From Escarpia spicata (lineage: Eukaryota; Annelida; Polychaeta; Sabellida; Siboglinidae): a DNA stretch of 64,000 nt. Position numbers and translations under genes: made by a program. The notes beneath the pieces are model-generated. The model searched no databases. It was not told the DNA's origin and worked only from the letters and a program-made list of their open reading frames with translations. The DNA is taken from contig OZ023210.1 in the NCBI GenBank assembly GCA_963995525.1, positions 28,709,249 to 28,773,248 on the forward strand, given 5' to 3'. This document shows positions 48,376-59,559 of the stretch, piece after piece; the first letter of the stretch is position 1; each line of letters opens with the position of its first letter.

Positions 48376-48922
48376 GTCCAGATTAATTTTCTAACACACC
48401 ACTAGTAGCAGCACTGTCCTGAGACTTAAGTTTGCATAGACAACATTGTGATATGATAATGTGAGCAAGTGACGAAGCAGGCAGCGTGACAGCACATAGC
48501 ATGACACTGTGGTGACAGTCATCACCTGATAACACCCACAGAAGCGCAACAATTAGTACTAACTGGTCGTACAATAACTCGGCGGTGGCGTACATCCATT
48601 TGGTGGACTGTTATAAAATGTTACCCGTGTGTAAACAACACAAACAGCTTAAACAGAGATTATTAATATACATATTATCGAGTCGGTCACACCACATTCA
48701 CTGGCCGACATCGGCACACACATTATGCTGTTCTGGCCAAGTATGCATCGCTGCACAAGTTCAATATTACCAACATACATGCCAACACTGTGGTAGTGTA
48801 AGATTCCGGCAGATACAACCGATATCTATAGTGCTCAATACTGTATAATTATATATATTCATCCCACATTGTCATGGCCGACTTCCTGTGTTTGTCCATT
48901 GACTGTCACCAACACCAGATGC

Positions 48923-49377
48923 CTAAGCTGTAACTGGTATTGACGGTTGGGAACGTGAGACATGCTCGGGTATTTCAATGTCTCCGGTCTCTTTCGTTGC
49001 TTCCTTTCTCGGCTTCTTACTGATGATCATCAGGAGTAGAAGAGCCGGCAAATGTACGAGTGAGAACATGAAGAGTTTCCTGGACGAGGCGCTGTCGCCG
49101 CGTTGGTAGAACCGCCAACTCAGGTAGAGCAGGTAGGTGTTAATGGGCAGAGAGTCGGCTGCAAATGTCCACGTTGTGACATCGACAACCGGCGCCATGA
49201 GACTCAGCGCTAAGATGACAGCACTGTAGCGTATCGCTGTGCGCTTGCACAGTCCGGGGTTGACGACGGACATCATGCGATAGCCAGCGCGCGAGTAGTC
49301 TGGACGCAGGTTCCAGCTAAGGGCGTTGAAGTGGGGGAACTGCCAGGCGTACAGCAGACCTGCCAGTAACCACGCTC
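48923..49377 (-). CDS. COX10: COX10 exon 6 (terminal)
   Basis: Residues 378-528 and stop [43 protein letters not shown], the [11 protein letters not shown] helix and a charged tail [13 protein letters not shown]. Acceptor GTTCCAG|GAGCG; the split Gly codon joins exon 5. Confidence 0.95.
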
Positions 49378-52300
49378 CTGGAACACAACGCAGGGGTTAG
49401 GGCTTGTGGAACACAAGGCAGCAGTAGAGAACTACATGTGGCAGAATCACATACAGCCATATACAAATACATGCAGACACACCATAGACTGGCAAGTTGT
49501 CACGGTCCTAAAACACAAAGCATGAGGTAGGCTATCAATGTCACACAGATGTTGTATGCACAATACGTGTCTCATGCTAACATGGTGATGAGGAACAAAG
49601 TTTTAGATATTTCAGAGGAAGTATTACAACACAATACACCCAAAGAAGCCAGGTATATAATAAGCTAACCATGGCAAGCGTGGTAAGACAACGCTGTGAA
49701 CCGTACTTTGATGTTCAATAAAGTTGCTACTAACCACCTGACATCTGAACTGTTCTTAAAGCAAACATTACTGCAAGTGTTCAGACTGTTAGAAATTCGG
49801 AAAGAATCCATTTTTCAATGTTTTCCACATTCAGTGTTTTACATGGAACACTGGCCTACCCAACTAGAATCAAACTTGACCATCACCTGGTTCGAGGGCC
49901 CCCGTACAGGCGGCCCAGCCCATCATTGGGGGGATCGCTCCCACAATTCCTCCCACCCACGTGTTGACGATACTGAGGCGCTTGAGGGGGGTATAGGCGA
50001 GGGTGTACACCAACAGATTGGCCAGTCCCAGGCCAGCAGTGAGGGTGTTTACACCTGTCTGTAGAATGATCACTCCTGCCGCTCCAGCGATGACGGCAAA
50101 GCTGACTGCGTGGAGGGGTCTGCAAAAACAGAGCAGCAATAGGATGAATTAAATTATTATATTTTCTAACAAAAAATGCCCATTTCTGGTTGGCACTACA
50201 TACACACAGACAACTTCTGTGAATTATCTGTACGTGACATTTAATAAACATGAAGTTTTTTGCACTGCTCTGTGTTTTGAACAATTGTTACAAGATCCAT
50301 AACATGCCCTGAACTGTTCTGTGGACGATTTACGTAGCTCAAAACAATCATACATGACACACACACACAACATTGCGAACTTGCAAACAATTGTCTAACG
50401 TCCAGTACATACATACACTAGCTTGATTATATTTTTATGTACATTTTTTATTAAGGAAAGATATGGTAGATAGGACATTAAAAAAAATGGACAATTAATG
50501 CAATGTTTTATGTCCAAGTTGTAGAGTATGTATTATTGAGTATAATATATTGACATTTTTTCTGCCAGACCCCCTGTTTCCGTGGCAACAAATAAAGATG
50601 GCCGCCGTAATATATAGCATAATTTGAAAACATTGTAGCTTCTCCAATAATGCAGTAATCAATGTAATTCTTCCTAGTTCTTATTTACAACACCTCATGC
50701 TACACAATGTCGTAGAGATATTTTATGTTTTGTCATTATTTAATATAAAAAAATATGTTTAAATTTTGTTGGTAAAAAATCCATGTTTTTATTATGATCA
50801 GTATGTTCAGCATATAATTAAAAATATCTCCTCGACATTGCATAGAGAAGTTAGCAAGGAACACATCAGTCAAAATTTCATTAATGTAGCATCATTACTT
50901 ATAAAGATATGATGCTTCCAAATGGGAAAAACACTGGTTTTAGCCAACGGGTTTAAACAGCTGTTAAAGATTCGATAATGGGATTTATCACATGACAGAA
51001 GCATACCTTATCCATGAATATAAGTTACTTACGAGTACGTAAATGTTATAAAAGAGATCTTTATAAATAGTAAACATAAAATGCTATCAGAATACAGAAG
51101 AATCACGTTTTGAGTATTTGTTTCAAAAAACATCATTTTGGCTGCAGTGTCTCTCCTTAAAGGGAATAAAAAAATCTATTGCTTGAATTCATGTTATATT
51201 ACATCCTGGTATATATTTCCACATCCACCAAGCCCCCCCCCAAAAAAAATTCTATTAATTAGAAATTCCACATTTTATGGTGTCCATCCAGACATTTTCG
51301 AATATGCATATTTTTGGCGTGCTTTTCGGGATGCCGATATGTGACGTCACTTATGACTCAAACTCGCATCAGGCCAACCCTTTCCATGCATTCAGAGCAT
51401 GTTTACAAGTATAGCTTTTGGGTCGAAACGAGCGTCAGAACGAGTTATTGTGCAATATTCCGACGTAATACAAACACTAGTCATCATAGAGGAACAAGCA
51501 GTTATATTTCGGTTCCACATGAATAGAATTTTATTCAAAACAACGAATGCGAATGGGCCTACAAGTCGACTAGGTTTTGCCAAGCTTGGGCTCGTTTTCA
51601 GAATAATTATATCGAATGCAACCAACGGGAGATAATCTACACCAATAAACATACATAGCAAACATATATTGTATCCAGCTACATAAAGTAACGTGTATAA
51701 TCTCATAATATCAGTACAATATCGATATATGAAGGAGTTGTACAATTTATCATAACAACTTAAATCAGTCACAAAACTCCCGCTAGTCCCGCTAGCTCAG
51801 TGGGTAGGCGCGTTGGTTACTTGTCATTTATTTTACAATCGGGCGACGGCGGTTCAATCCTGACAGCATGCAAACCTTTGATTTTCTTTACACTTTTTTT
51901 GTTTATGTTTTCACGAAGTACTATAAACAAAATCATTTTATACTATAATGCACTGTTTGTAAATAACTTTTATTTTGTAGTAATTATTTATTCGCCACAA
52001 AAATGAAAATATGGTCATTATATAACGATGTTTTAAAATTTTATTTATCCAAACAAATATAATGTAATGATATAATTTATTAATTGTAAATATATTGTAC
52101 GGTAATATATTGTAATTATATATGTGAAAACAGACTGAGATCTGTCTGGATAAATACAATTTAGAAACATCATTATATATAATGACCATATTTTCATTTT
52201 TGTGGCGAATAAATAATTACAAAAAAAAATATATTTATAAACAGTGCATCATAGTATAAAATGATTTTGTTTACATTACTTCGTGAAAACAAAAACAAAA

Positions 52301-55300
52301 AAGTGTAAAGAAAATCAAAGGTTTGCATGCTGTCAGGATTGAACCGGCGTCGCCCGATTGTTAAATAAATGCCAAGTAACCAACGCGCCTACCCACTGAG
52401 CTAGCTGGACTAGCGGGAGTTATGTGACTGATTTAAGTTTTTATGATAAATTGTACAACTCTTTCATATATCAATATTCTAGTGATATTATGAGATTAGA
52501 CACGTTACTTTATGTAGCTGGATACAATATATGTTTGCTATGTATGTTTATTGGTGTAGATTATCTCCCATTGGTTGCATTCGATATAATTATTCTGAAA
52601 ACGAGCCCAAGCCTGGCCAAACCTAGTCGACTGGTAGGCCCATTTGCTGGTTTGAATAAAATTCGATTCATGTGGAACCGTAAGATAAATGTTTGTTCCT
52701 CTATGATGACTAGTGTTTGTATTACATCAGAATTTTGCACAATAACTAATTCTGACGCTCGTTTCGACCCAAAAGCTATTCTTGTAAACATGCTCTGAAT
52801 GTATGGAAAGGGTCGGCCTGATGCGAGTGTGTGTCATAAGTGATGTCACGATACCACGTGATCGCCTAGCTCATTACACAGACGGGCTTAAAATCGAATT
52901 AATGCTACAAATATATTTTTCTGTATTTGTTTAATGTTGTCAAATGTTAAACTTTGTGTACACATGGAAAAAGGATTTTAGCTAATGCCTTATTTTTATT
53001 TCCTTTAAAGCACTGCAGCAACAGCCAGCATGTTAAACTCGGATGACAGAAATGTTTATCTCATTCCTGCAAGTGTACCACAACAGACAGTGTGAGTCTA
53101 ATACAATCTGGCTATAGCCAGCATTTTCTTCTTGTGCAAACTCTATGTGTCCAGTTTAAATTTCTAACAACATTGAATGCATTCAAAATATTTTAAATGT
53201 GTATAGTGAATCATTGCACAGTGTGTAAATAATATACTTATAATTATCGCCAAAAAAGACTGGGTAGGTACCTACTGAAATTATGTGTGAACTTGAGCAC
53301 TAAGCATGACTGAATTCATCAATAGCTAGAGCCACAACGTGCCGACACTTACGATAATGTTCCTCGCACGATGGGTCTGTTCTTTGTGCGGTTCATCTGG
53401 GAATCAAAAGGCACTTCAAAGAACTGAAACAAATGACAAAAGGGTCATTCAATTTTTAGGAAACAATCATTTGCTAAAAGAAGTAATCTCTCATTACTGA
53501 ATCAATAACGAGTTTATACTAGTAATGTATAGAACATTCAACTGTATCCTTGTGCAGAGCAATGCCAGTGTTCAATTAGTAACCACCTCTTTGTGAGTAC
53601 TCGAAAGGCCAATTGACTCACATCTGCTAGAATTGTCTACTTCCCCCAATTCAGACTGTAAGTAGAATGGAGCAGTAGTTGTTTGTGTCACATTCTTGAC
53701 ACGTCCTCATAGTTTAGGCACAAAGTTAATGTTTTGGTTACAATGCAAGAACTAAACCACTGAAATGTTTAAGGTGAGAGGCGGCTAGAGAAATAACATA
53801 TTTCTATCAGATTTTTTGAAAATGAGCCCGTTTGATAAGAGACACTCAATCAAGAGACTGTTTTAGTATACTGCCTAGAGAGCATGATCCTGGTTCACCT
53901 GGTTGATGGCGTTAGCTGCAGCTGATGTGAGGCCGGTGCCCACTGTGACGGAGGCGAATGCGAGCAGGCTGAAGGGAGCCGGGGCCACAGCGTAGCCTGC
54001 CATGGTCGTCAGCACTATCAAACCTGAAACAGCAACATAACAAGTCACAAACAGTCAACATTAACAAAGTATTCCTGATCTTGACAAATATTCATAATAT
54101 TAAAGGAGCCATGTATATATTGCGCTATTCCATGACAGAAGTATTTTGTCGGCAGACGCTTGGCATCTGCGGCTATTTATAGAACAGTCTCGTGCAGGCG
54201 TTATGTTTGCTGTCGTTAGTTTTCGGGGACACAAAACAAGCGTGCGCTGAATCTAGTGATTGTGTTGTTGATAAGGATTTATTTAAGACATAGACTGTTG
54301 CAAACTAACAACACTAAAATAAGTAAATCCTTATGAACAACACAATCACTAGATGCAGCGTACGCTTGTCTTGTGTACCCGGCAAACATATCGCCTGCAT
54401 CGCACTGTTCTATAAATAGCCCAGTCACTTGCAATAATTGTAACCAATTAACCACTTCAAAGACATCGTTGTGGAGCCTTGGACTTCAACCCAGCGATGT
54501 AAATAAAGACCACCTGTTATATTGGGTCTGTCATTGGCTGATGTAATAAACTGATATTATTGACAGGCAGTTTAAAACAATGTTGCAATTGGTACTGGAA
54601 GGTCAACTTTCTGAGCAATCCAGTTGTACTAAATATAGGAAACAAAGTGTGTTTTAATGCATTTAGCAATGCGACACTATTGCAACACTTGGCAGTTAAA
54701 CGTCTGTATAAATAAAGGTTATTAAAAAATAAATAAGTAATATATTTATTTAAAATAACAGCCATGTGTATTTAACGCACTGAATCTACACAAAGCATTT
54801 AAATAACAAAGCAGAGTAACTCAACGATACGCCATTTTTAACTGGTAGCGTATACAATATAATTACATCACACCTGAATAACAGGGCGTAGCACAAGTGA
54901 CTATGCTTGGTTATTTAAATGCTTTGATATACAATTAATTTTAGTGATTCCTAATTTTAACATTGCATATCAGAAATGCACTTATTGTAAATAAAAATAA
55001 TTAATGTTTTGTATTTTAATAACTGTTTAAAAGCAAAAGCAACTTTAATTTAAAAGGTGTTTTTATAATGTAGTTATGTCCCCTATTTATACAGGCATTA
55101 TAAATAGGCCTATTACCCGGTAGAATATTAATTAATGAAACAATCCTCAAATATTTAATTATTAGTAAAAAAAGTAACTTGTGTATACTATAATTTACAC
55201 ATAATCATTTTTTATGTGTAAGCAGGACTATTTTTTTGTAATAATTATTTTATCAATGTTGTATTTTAATGCCTATGTCCATTTGTTTTCACATTTGGTA

Positions 55301-58300
55301 CCGTATAAAAATTTATGAAAAGTTTTTTTATAGAATATTAATTACCGGGATAATCCCCAAATGATTATATCATAAGGAAAAACTTTGACATTATTTAGAT
55401 GTATATAGCTTACCTCTGTGAAAGCAGCACTATTATATTTATTTGTTTTCAATAATAATTATCATTTTATCAATGTTGTGTTTTAATGCTGCTGACTAAG
55501 TTTTGCAGATATTTGTCACTACATAAATAAAGATTATTGTTGTTATTATGTGATCTTATGCCATATTATTTTGATGGTCAAATAAAATTGTGCAGACCCC
55601 TTTCCTCAACAGTAGGCACACACTCACAGATGTTAAAAATATTTGTTGAAACATTCTGAACATCTTTGAGTTTGCGAAACACATTCACCATTATACAATT
55701 GAATTGTACATTAAAATTATAATTATTTCATTAAAAGATACATGTAACATTTCAAAGATTTAAGTTTTCAAACGCAAGATGTGAAGGGACAATCTCAGTA
55801 TTTCACTAGTAATTAATGTAAATGATACGTTGACTTGCGATGTCACAATGACGTTCTGGTTTGGGAATTTTTGGCTACCAGACATCTCTGCGGGCTACCA
55901 GATATTTCAACCAGGTAGCCCTGCTTTTGGCACTAACATTTTTGGAGTTATTTCTACCCCTGTCAGAGACTATACAAATGCATACGGTGAAGCTTGTTTT
56001 AGCATAAACCTCTCCATAACGAAAACTTTTTACAATACAAATTCCTGAAAGTCCTGAATTTCTAGTTTGCATTGTCCACTACCTGTCCATAGAGGTAACC
56101 TGGTCGTAATTGACATATTGTGCAGTCCCAACATTGTCCAGTAAGGATTTTACTTTCAAAAGATGTTTGTTGGTTTCTTCACCAAGTGTGCATGTGTGTG
56201 TGGCTGAGTACATGCGTGTGTCCACATTTGTGTCCACGCATGTAGAAATTTGCACATATCTGTGTGAATACAGTTACATACTTGACGATACTTTGAACAG
56301 TGAAACCATCTTTAAAGATTTCTTTTAAATCTCACAAACTGCACAGAACAGCACCTACCCGTAAGTCGAATCTTTGCGAGTCGCATGTACAAGTCAGGTA
56401 TCTGCGTGATGCGTGGTGAGCGCAACTCTTTCCACATAAGCTCCTCCACAGAGTGCATGCTCGGCACTGAATCATCGCTCTTCTCACTGGTGTTGCCATT
56501 TGTCCGCTGGCGAAACTTATCCTTCAGCGTCAGATTAACAATGTTCTTGCGATCACGAAAGAACATGGACACTTGGGAACCGCCCTGCATCAGATCAACG
56601 CCGATCATATGGTGGGTTGGCCTGTGAAAGATGCTAAACTTCTCATCCATGGCCTCTGGAGGAAGTTGCAGTCTCTGTGAGCTGCTGTACTGTGGCTGTT
56701 CATTCCCACCACCAATGTATTTGGCTGAGCTGATGGAGTCTGTATTTGTACTGTCTGCATACTTTTGTTTCTGTGCTGAAGAGGTGGTAGATGCTTTCCG
56801 AGTTGTCTGCTGACCTCTACTCCACTGATCATTTTTGTTATTTACCAGTGCCTGGTCGGCAACATCTGGTTCCGATTTGGTTGCAAGCTGAAAGAGAAAA
56901 TATGTTGATTTATATCAGTTTAAAAATGACATAATAGACCATTTTCTCCTGACTAAAAATATATAATTTTATTAAAATAAATAAACATTTAGTCACAATG
57001 ACAAACATTGAATATTTTAACACAAAAATATGGGTATGCTGTGTTGCAAAACATGAGTAAAAAGGTACAAAATAACTAATCTGTGAGAGCACTTGCTATG
57101 CTGCGGGCATGATGGAAGACAGTGATTACAACATATCAGGTGTTGCGCCTCTTGCAGACTTATGTAATCATGATTTGTCAGTTCACATCATCACAGGTTT
57201 CTTCAAATTCAACAGTTATATTGTGGACTTTCCTAGTCAGGCTACAAGATCGTCAAGGATTTTTGTTCTTTGCTAACTTTAGGATTTTTCCATTCAATCT
57301 ATTAGGAATTATTTCAATACAAGACTTAAATTTACGACATATTCAGTAATTAATTACAAATGTATACTTAAACAATTCATATTACATAATGATGTTAATA
57401 TAAGATACATTTCAGTCATGGTTATATCGTCTACACCTGCATGCTGTTTTTGTTTTCAATATTAAGATCTATGGATTCAGGGTTGATTTTCTGTCGGGCA
57501 GAAAGGTATTTCTGCCATGCCCAGGGCACAAAGTATTTTTGCCAGACAGAAACAGTTTCTGCTTGGCAGAACTGTTTCTGGCCACATCCAGAAAATACAT
57601 GCCATTGCTAGAAAAGTGCAACGTTTTGTAGAATATGTTGTCAATAAATGTTTCTGTACCTATGTGCGATCTGAATAAAGGCATGAGTACATTGACATGA
57701 GTACAAGTACATTTGTCTAATAACATATTTTGTCTCGGCCTTGCTGTGCTTGCTTTTCCCTAGTGATTCCCTGGTTTAATAATTACAGTGGATACCAGTA
57801 TTATGTTAGACGTGTGCTTAATTTCTTGTAATATAGTCACTGATCTAGTGTGCACAGTAATCAGACATAATCCTTATGGGCAAAATACCATCACTTGCAT
57901 TATTTTTTTTGGATTTTGTTGTGCCCATGTGTCCAAGACTTGTTATCTAACAACACAAGGGCTGCAGCATTCCTTTGTTTGGTATTTCTCTTATCTCTGC
58001 TCTCTCAGTCCCTGTGTACCCCAGTTTTACTATCAGCCTAGAAGTTGGCTGGTAATTAAAAATTAATTATCACGTGGTCATCTTGTGATCAGTGGAAAGC
58101 CTGGTTTTGAAGAACCAGGCCACTTTTGCATCCAACTAACCAGGCTAGCTGCTAGAGTTTGCTATTGTTTCAGTGGCTGGGTGGGTTGATAAGACATTTC
58201 TTCGTCTTAATAACTTGTGGCTGGCACCACAACATGACACAGCAATGGTGTAATAAGGAAGCATGAATGTTAATACTGATAATAACATAAATAAATATAA

Positions 58301-59043
58301 AAATATGACTTTTGGGAGTTTCTGCCCTAAAGGCAGAAATTAGGGGAGAACGGTATTTCTGCCGCATGGGCAGAAAGTATTTCTGCTGCACGGTTTCTAC
58401 CATGAGGGCAGAAGAAACGTGCCAACCCTGTATGTATTTATCATTGAAATATTCAATAGGGAGTATATCATTATATAATGTTCTTCCTTTGGTGTTCTCA
58501 ATACGCTATTGTATAGAATTTGTTTTAACTTCATTTGTATCTGTATGTGTGGTAATGAGTTCAATAAATTCGATTTTAATCTTTTCAATTGTCACTAGAC
58601 GTTCTAATTTTCTTTCTCATAGCCTAATAATCTGGCTTCTGTTTCATGATATCGCATGCAACCTTTAGCATTAGCTGTTCAAAGAATGTCTTAAACACCT
58701 TTATAAATACAATATGACAATTTATATGTTTACACAAGAATTATTTTGTGGCTCCTAAATGCAAACAGATTTCACTGTGCATCTGAAGCAATTGATCTTA
58801 ATTACCCCTGGGAGGGATGTCATGAGATCTACATCTGAAGAGAAAAGGTAGATAGTATAAGAAACCCACCAGTCGAGTGCCCCAGGTAACACTGCTTGGC
58901 TTGTACTTGAAGGCAACAGCGATGTACTGCAGACCGTGTCGGTGAATGAGGTTCCACTGCTTGCACTGCAGCAAGTGAGGGGATCGCCGGCAGTGCTTCT
59001 GAAACACACCCGCAAAACATCGCAGGTGTAGTCCTGGGTCCAT
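48923..59043 (-). CDS. COX10: Protoheme IX farnesyltransferase, mitochondrial (heme O synthase), 6 exons
   Basis: UbiA-family prenyltransferase of the inner mitochondrial membrane that adds a farnesyl group to heme B to give heme O, on the route to heme A for cytochrome c oxidase. Exons, 5' to 3': 58870-59043, 56359-56887, 53899-54023, 53353-53423, 49887-50119, 48923-49377. All junctions are GT-AG and in phase; 1587 nt, 528 residues (human about 443; the excess is N-terminal). Conserved core: [40 protein letters not shown] (first Asp motif with Asp283, Arg288), [40 protein letters not shown] (second Asp motif near Asp404) and VTTWTF. An in-frame TGA precedes the ATG. The next gene downstream on this strand is ABAT. 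Confidence 0.94.
49887..50119 (-). CDS. COX10: COX10 exon 5
   Basis: Residues 300-377 plus one base: [77 protein letters not shown]. Several membrane helices. Acceptor TTTTGCAG|ACCCC, donor CCAG|GTGATG. Confidence 0.95.
50120..51340. other. COX10 intron 4, left part, nothing recognised
   Basis: AT-rich intron sequence up to the fold-back element. No exon or known repeat seen. Confidence 0.3.
51392..51772 (-). CDS. ORF in left arm of the fold-back element, unknown product
   Basis: 126 codons reading outward from the element centre, beginning [20 protein letters not shown]. The middle is hydrophobic ([26 protein letters not shown]) and could span a membrane. I recognise no domain. It matches the ORF in the right arm nearly throughout, with in-frame length changes only. 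The antisense frame (51399-51635) is also open in both arms, so coding status is unproven. Confidence 0.3.
   Translation of the reverse strand: MTDLSCYDKLYNSFIYRYCTDIMRLYTLLYVAGYNICLLCMFIGVDYLPLVAFDIIILKTSPSLAKPSRLVGPFAFVVLNKILFMWNRNITACSSMMTSVCITSEYCTITRSDARFDPKAILVNML
51786..51869 (+). other. tRNA-like segment (pol III promoter-like), left arm
   Basis: TAGCTCAGTGGGTAGGCGCG matches an A box / D-arm and GGTTCAATCC matches a B box 61 nt later. The T stem and acceptor stem do not pair, so it is a tRNA-derived relic rather than a tRNA gene. Confidence 0.6.
52330..52417 (-). other. tRNA-like segment (pol III promoter-like), right arm
   Basis: Inverted partner of 51786-51869: read on the minus strand it has CTAGCTCAGTGGGTAGGCGC and GGTTCAATCC. 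The intervening part differs by several bases (GGCATTTATTTAACAATC), indicating independent drift of the arms. Confidence 0.6.
52424..52798 (+). CDS. ORF in right arm of the fold-back element, unknown product
   Basis: 124 codons, the inverted-repeat partner of the ORF at 51392-51772, beginning [20 protein letters not shown] and ending [13 protein letters not shown] two-codon difference near the middle (PFAFVVLNK versus PFAGLNK) keeps the frame. No recognised domain; function unknown. Confidence 0.3.
   Translation: MTDLSFYDKLYNSFIYQYSSDIMRLDTLLYVAGYNICLLCMFIGVDYLPLVAFDIIILKTSPSLAKPSRLVGPFAGLNKIRFMWNRKINVCSSMMTSVCITSEFCTITNSDARFDPKAILVNML
53353..53423 (-). CDS. COX10: COX10 exon 4
   Basis: Residues 277-299 plus two bases, [20 protein letters not shown] then GTL. 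Catalytic first Asp motif (D..MNRT..RP). Acceptor TTTCAG|TTCTTT, donor TTATC|GTAAGT. Confidence 0.95.
53899..54023 (-). CDS. COX10: COX10 exon 3
   Basis: Residues 235-276: [41 protein letters not shown]. First membrane helices and the start of the first Asp-rich motif. Acceptor GTTTCAG|GTTTG, donor AACCAG|GTGAAC. Confidence 0.95.
54170..54422. mobile_element. 253-bp hairpin element (MITE-like)
   Basis: Ends GGCTATTTATAGAACAGT on the left and the complement ACTGTTCTATAAATAGCC on the right. Arms of about 115 bp share AATCTAGTGATTGTGTTGTT-type sequence with drift. In COX10 intron 2. Confidence 0.75.
54430..56358. other. COX10 intron 2, AT-rich, with a decayed tandem duplication
   Basis: Segments near 55120-55290 and 55330-55500 share TAGAATATTAATTA and ATTTTATCAATGTTGT, suggesting an old direct duplication of about 210 bp. 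Nothing else recognised. Confidence 0.35.
56359..56887 (-). CDS. COX10: COX10 exon 2
   Basis: Residues 59-234 plus one base. The first two thirds are rich in Ser, Thr, Gln and Asn with no recognisable domain. The last part ([24 protein letters not shown]) aligns with the start of the conserved prenyltransferase region. Acceptor CTTTCAG|CTTGC, donor ACGG|GTAGGT. Confidence 0.92.
58870..59043 (-). CDS. COX10: COX10 exon 1 (start)
   Basis: Residues 1-58, starting [20 protein letters not shown], basic and leader-like. Donor CGACTG|GTGGGT. In-frame TGA upstream at about 59060. Assigned by phase and leader character; sequence conservation here is weak, so an additional upstream start is possible. 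Confidence 0.78.
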
Positions 59044-59559
59044 GTCATGTCCTTGCTCTCATCAAATGTCCATGGCTGACCGTTTCCTACAACGGAACAC
59101 ATATGTGCACACATTTTTCATTATACAGGTGAACTAAAAAATGATCTTATATTGAATTGTACATGAAAAGTCTTACCAGGATATTATACACACCAAACAA
59201 AGGTAGGGGTTTATTTCAGTGTTTCTTGTCTAAGTTAGTGAGTCCACTAATGTTAAATATTTACCCTGCATTTATTTAACTTTCCTTGGTTCGTATATAT
59301 ATATATACAGGTAGAAGGGACCTACACATTTTATTGTTAGTGTCTCATTTGACAGACACAGGCAAAGTAAGACGAAGGGAAAATCCAAGTTTCAAAACAG
59401 TAGGTAAACAATTGAATCACATTCTCACGATTGATAGACCGGTGCTCTCTAAGAGTAAGTCTAACTCTAACCATTAAATCTAAAGACAAACAAAAGACAA
59501 TTGTGTGGGCCTATAAAACTAATCACAGAACATACTGATGTTAGGAGGCAGCATCTTCC

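Larger units (their letters stand above)
51341..52849. mobile_element. 1.5-kb fold-back (long terminal inverted repeat) element
   Basis: The left arm (51341 to about 52060) and right arm (about 52140 to 52849) are inverted copies around an AT-rich centre. Outer ends are GTGACGTCACTTATGAC on the left and, read in reverse on the right, GTGACATCACTTATGAC. Flanks GATAT (51336-51340) and GATAC (52850-52854) may be a target duplication. Each arm carries a tRNA-like segment and an outward-facing ORF of about 125 codons. It lies in COX10 intron 4. I do not recognise the family. Confidence 0.85.

Noticed and set aside
51786..51869. Functional tRNA gene
   Set aside because: A and B boxes are present but acceptor and T stems do not pair and the anticodon arm is not recognisable.
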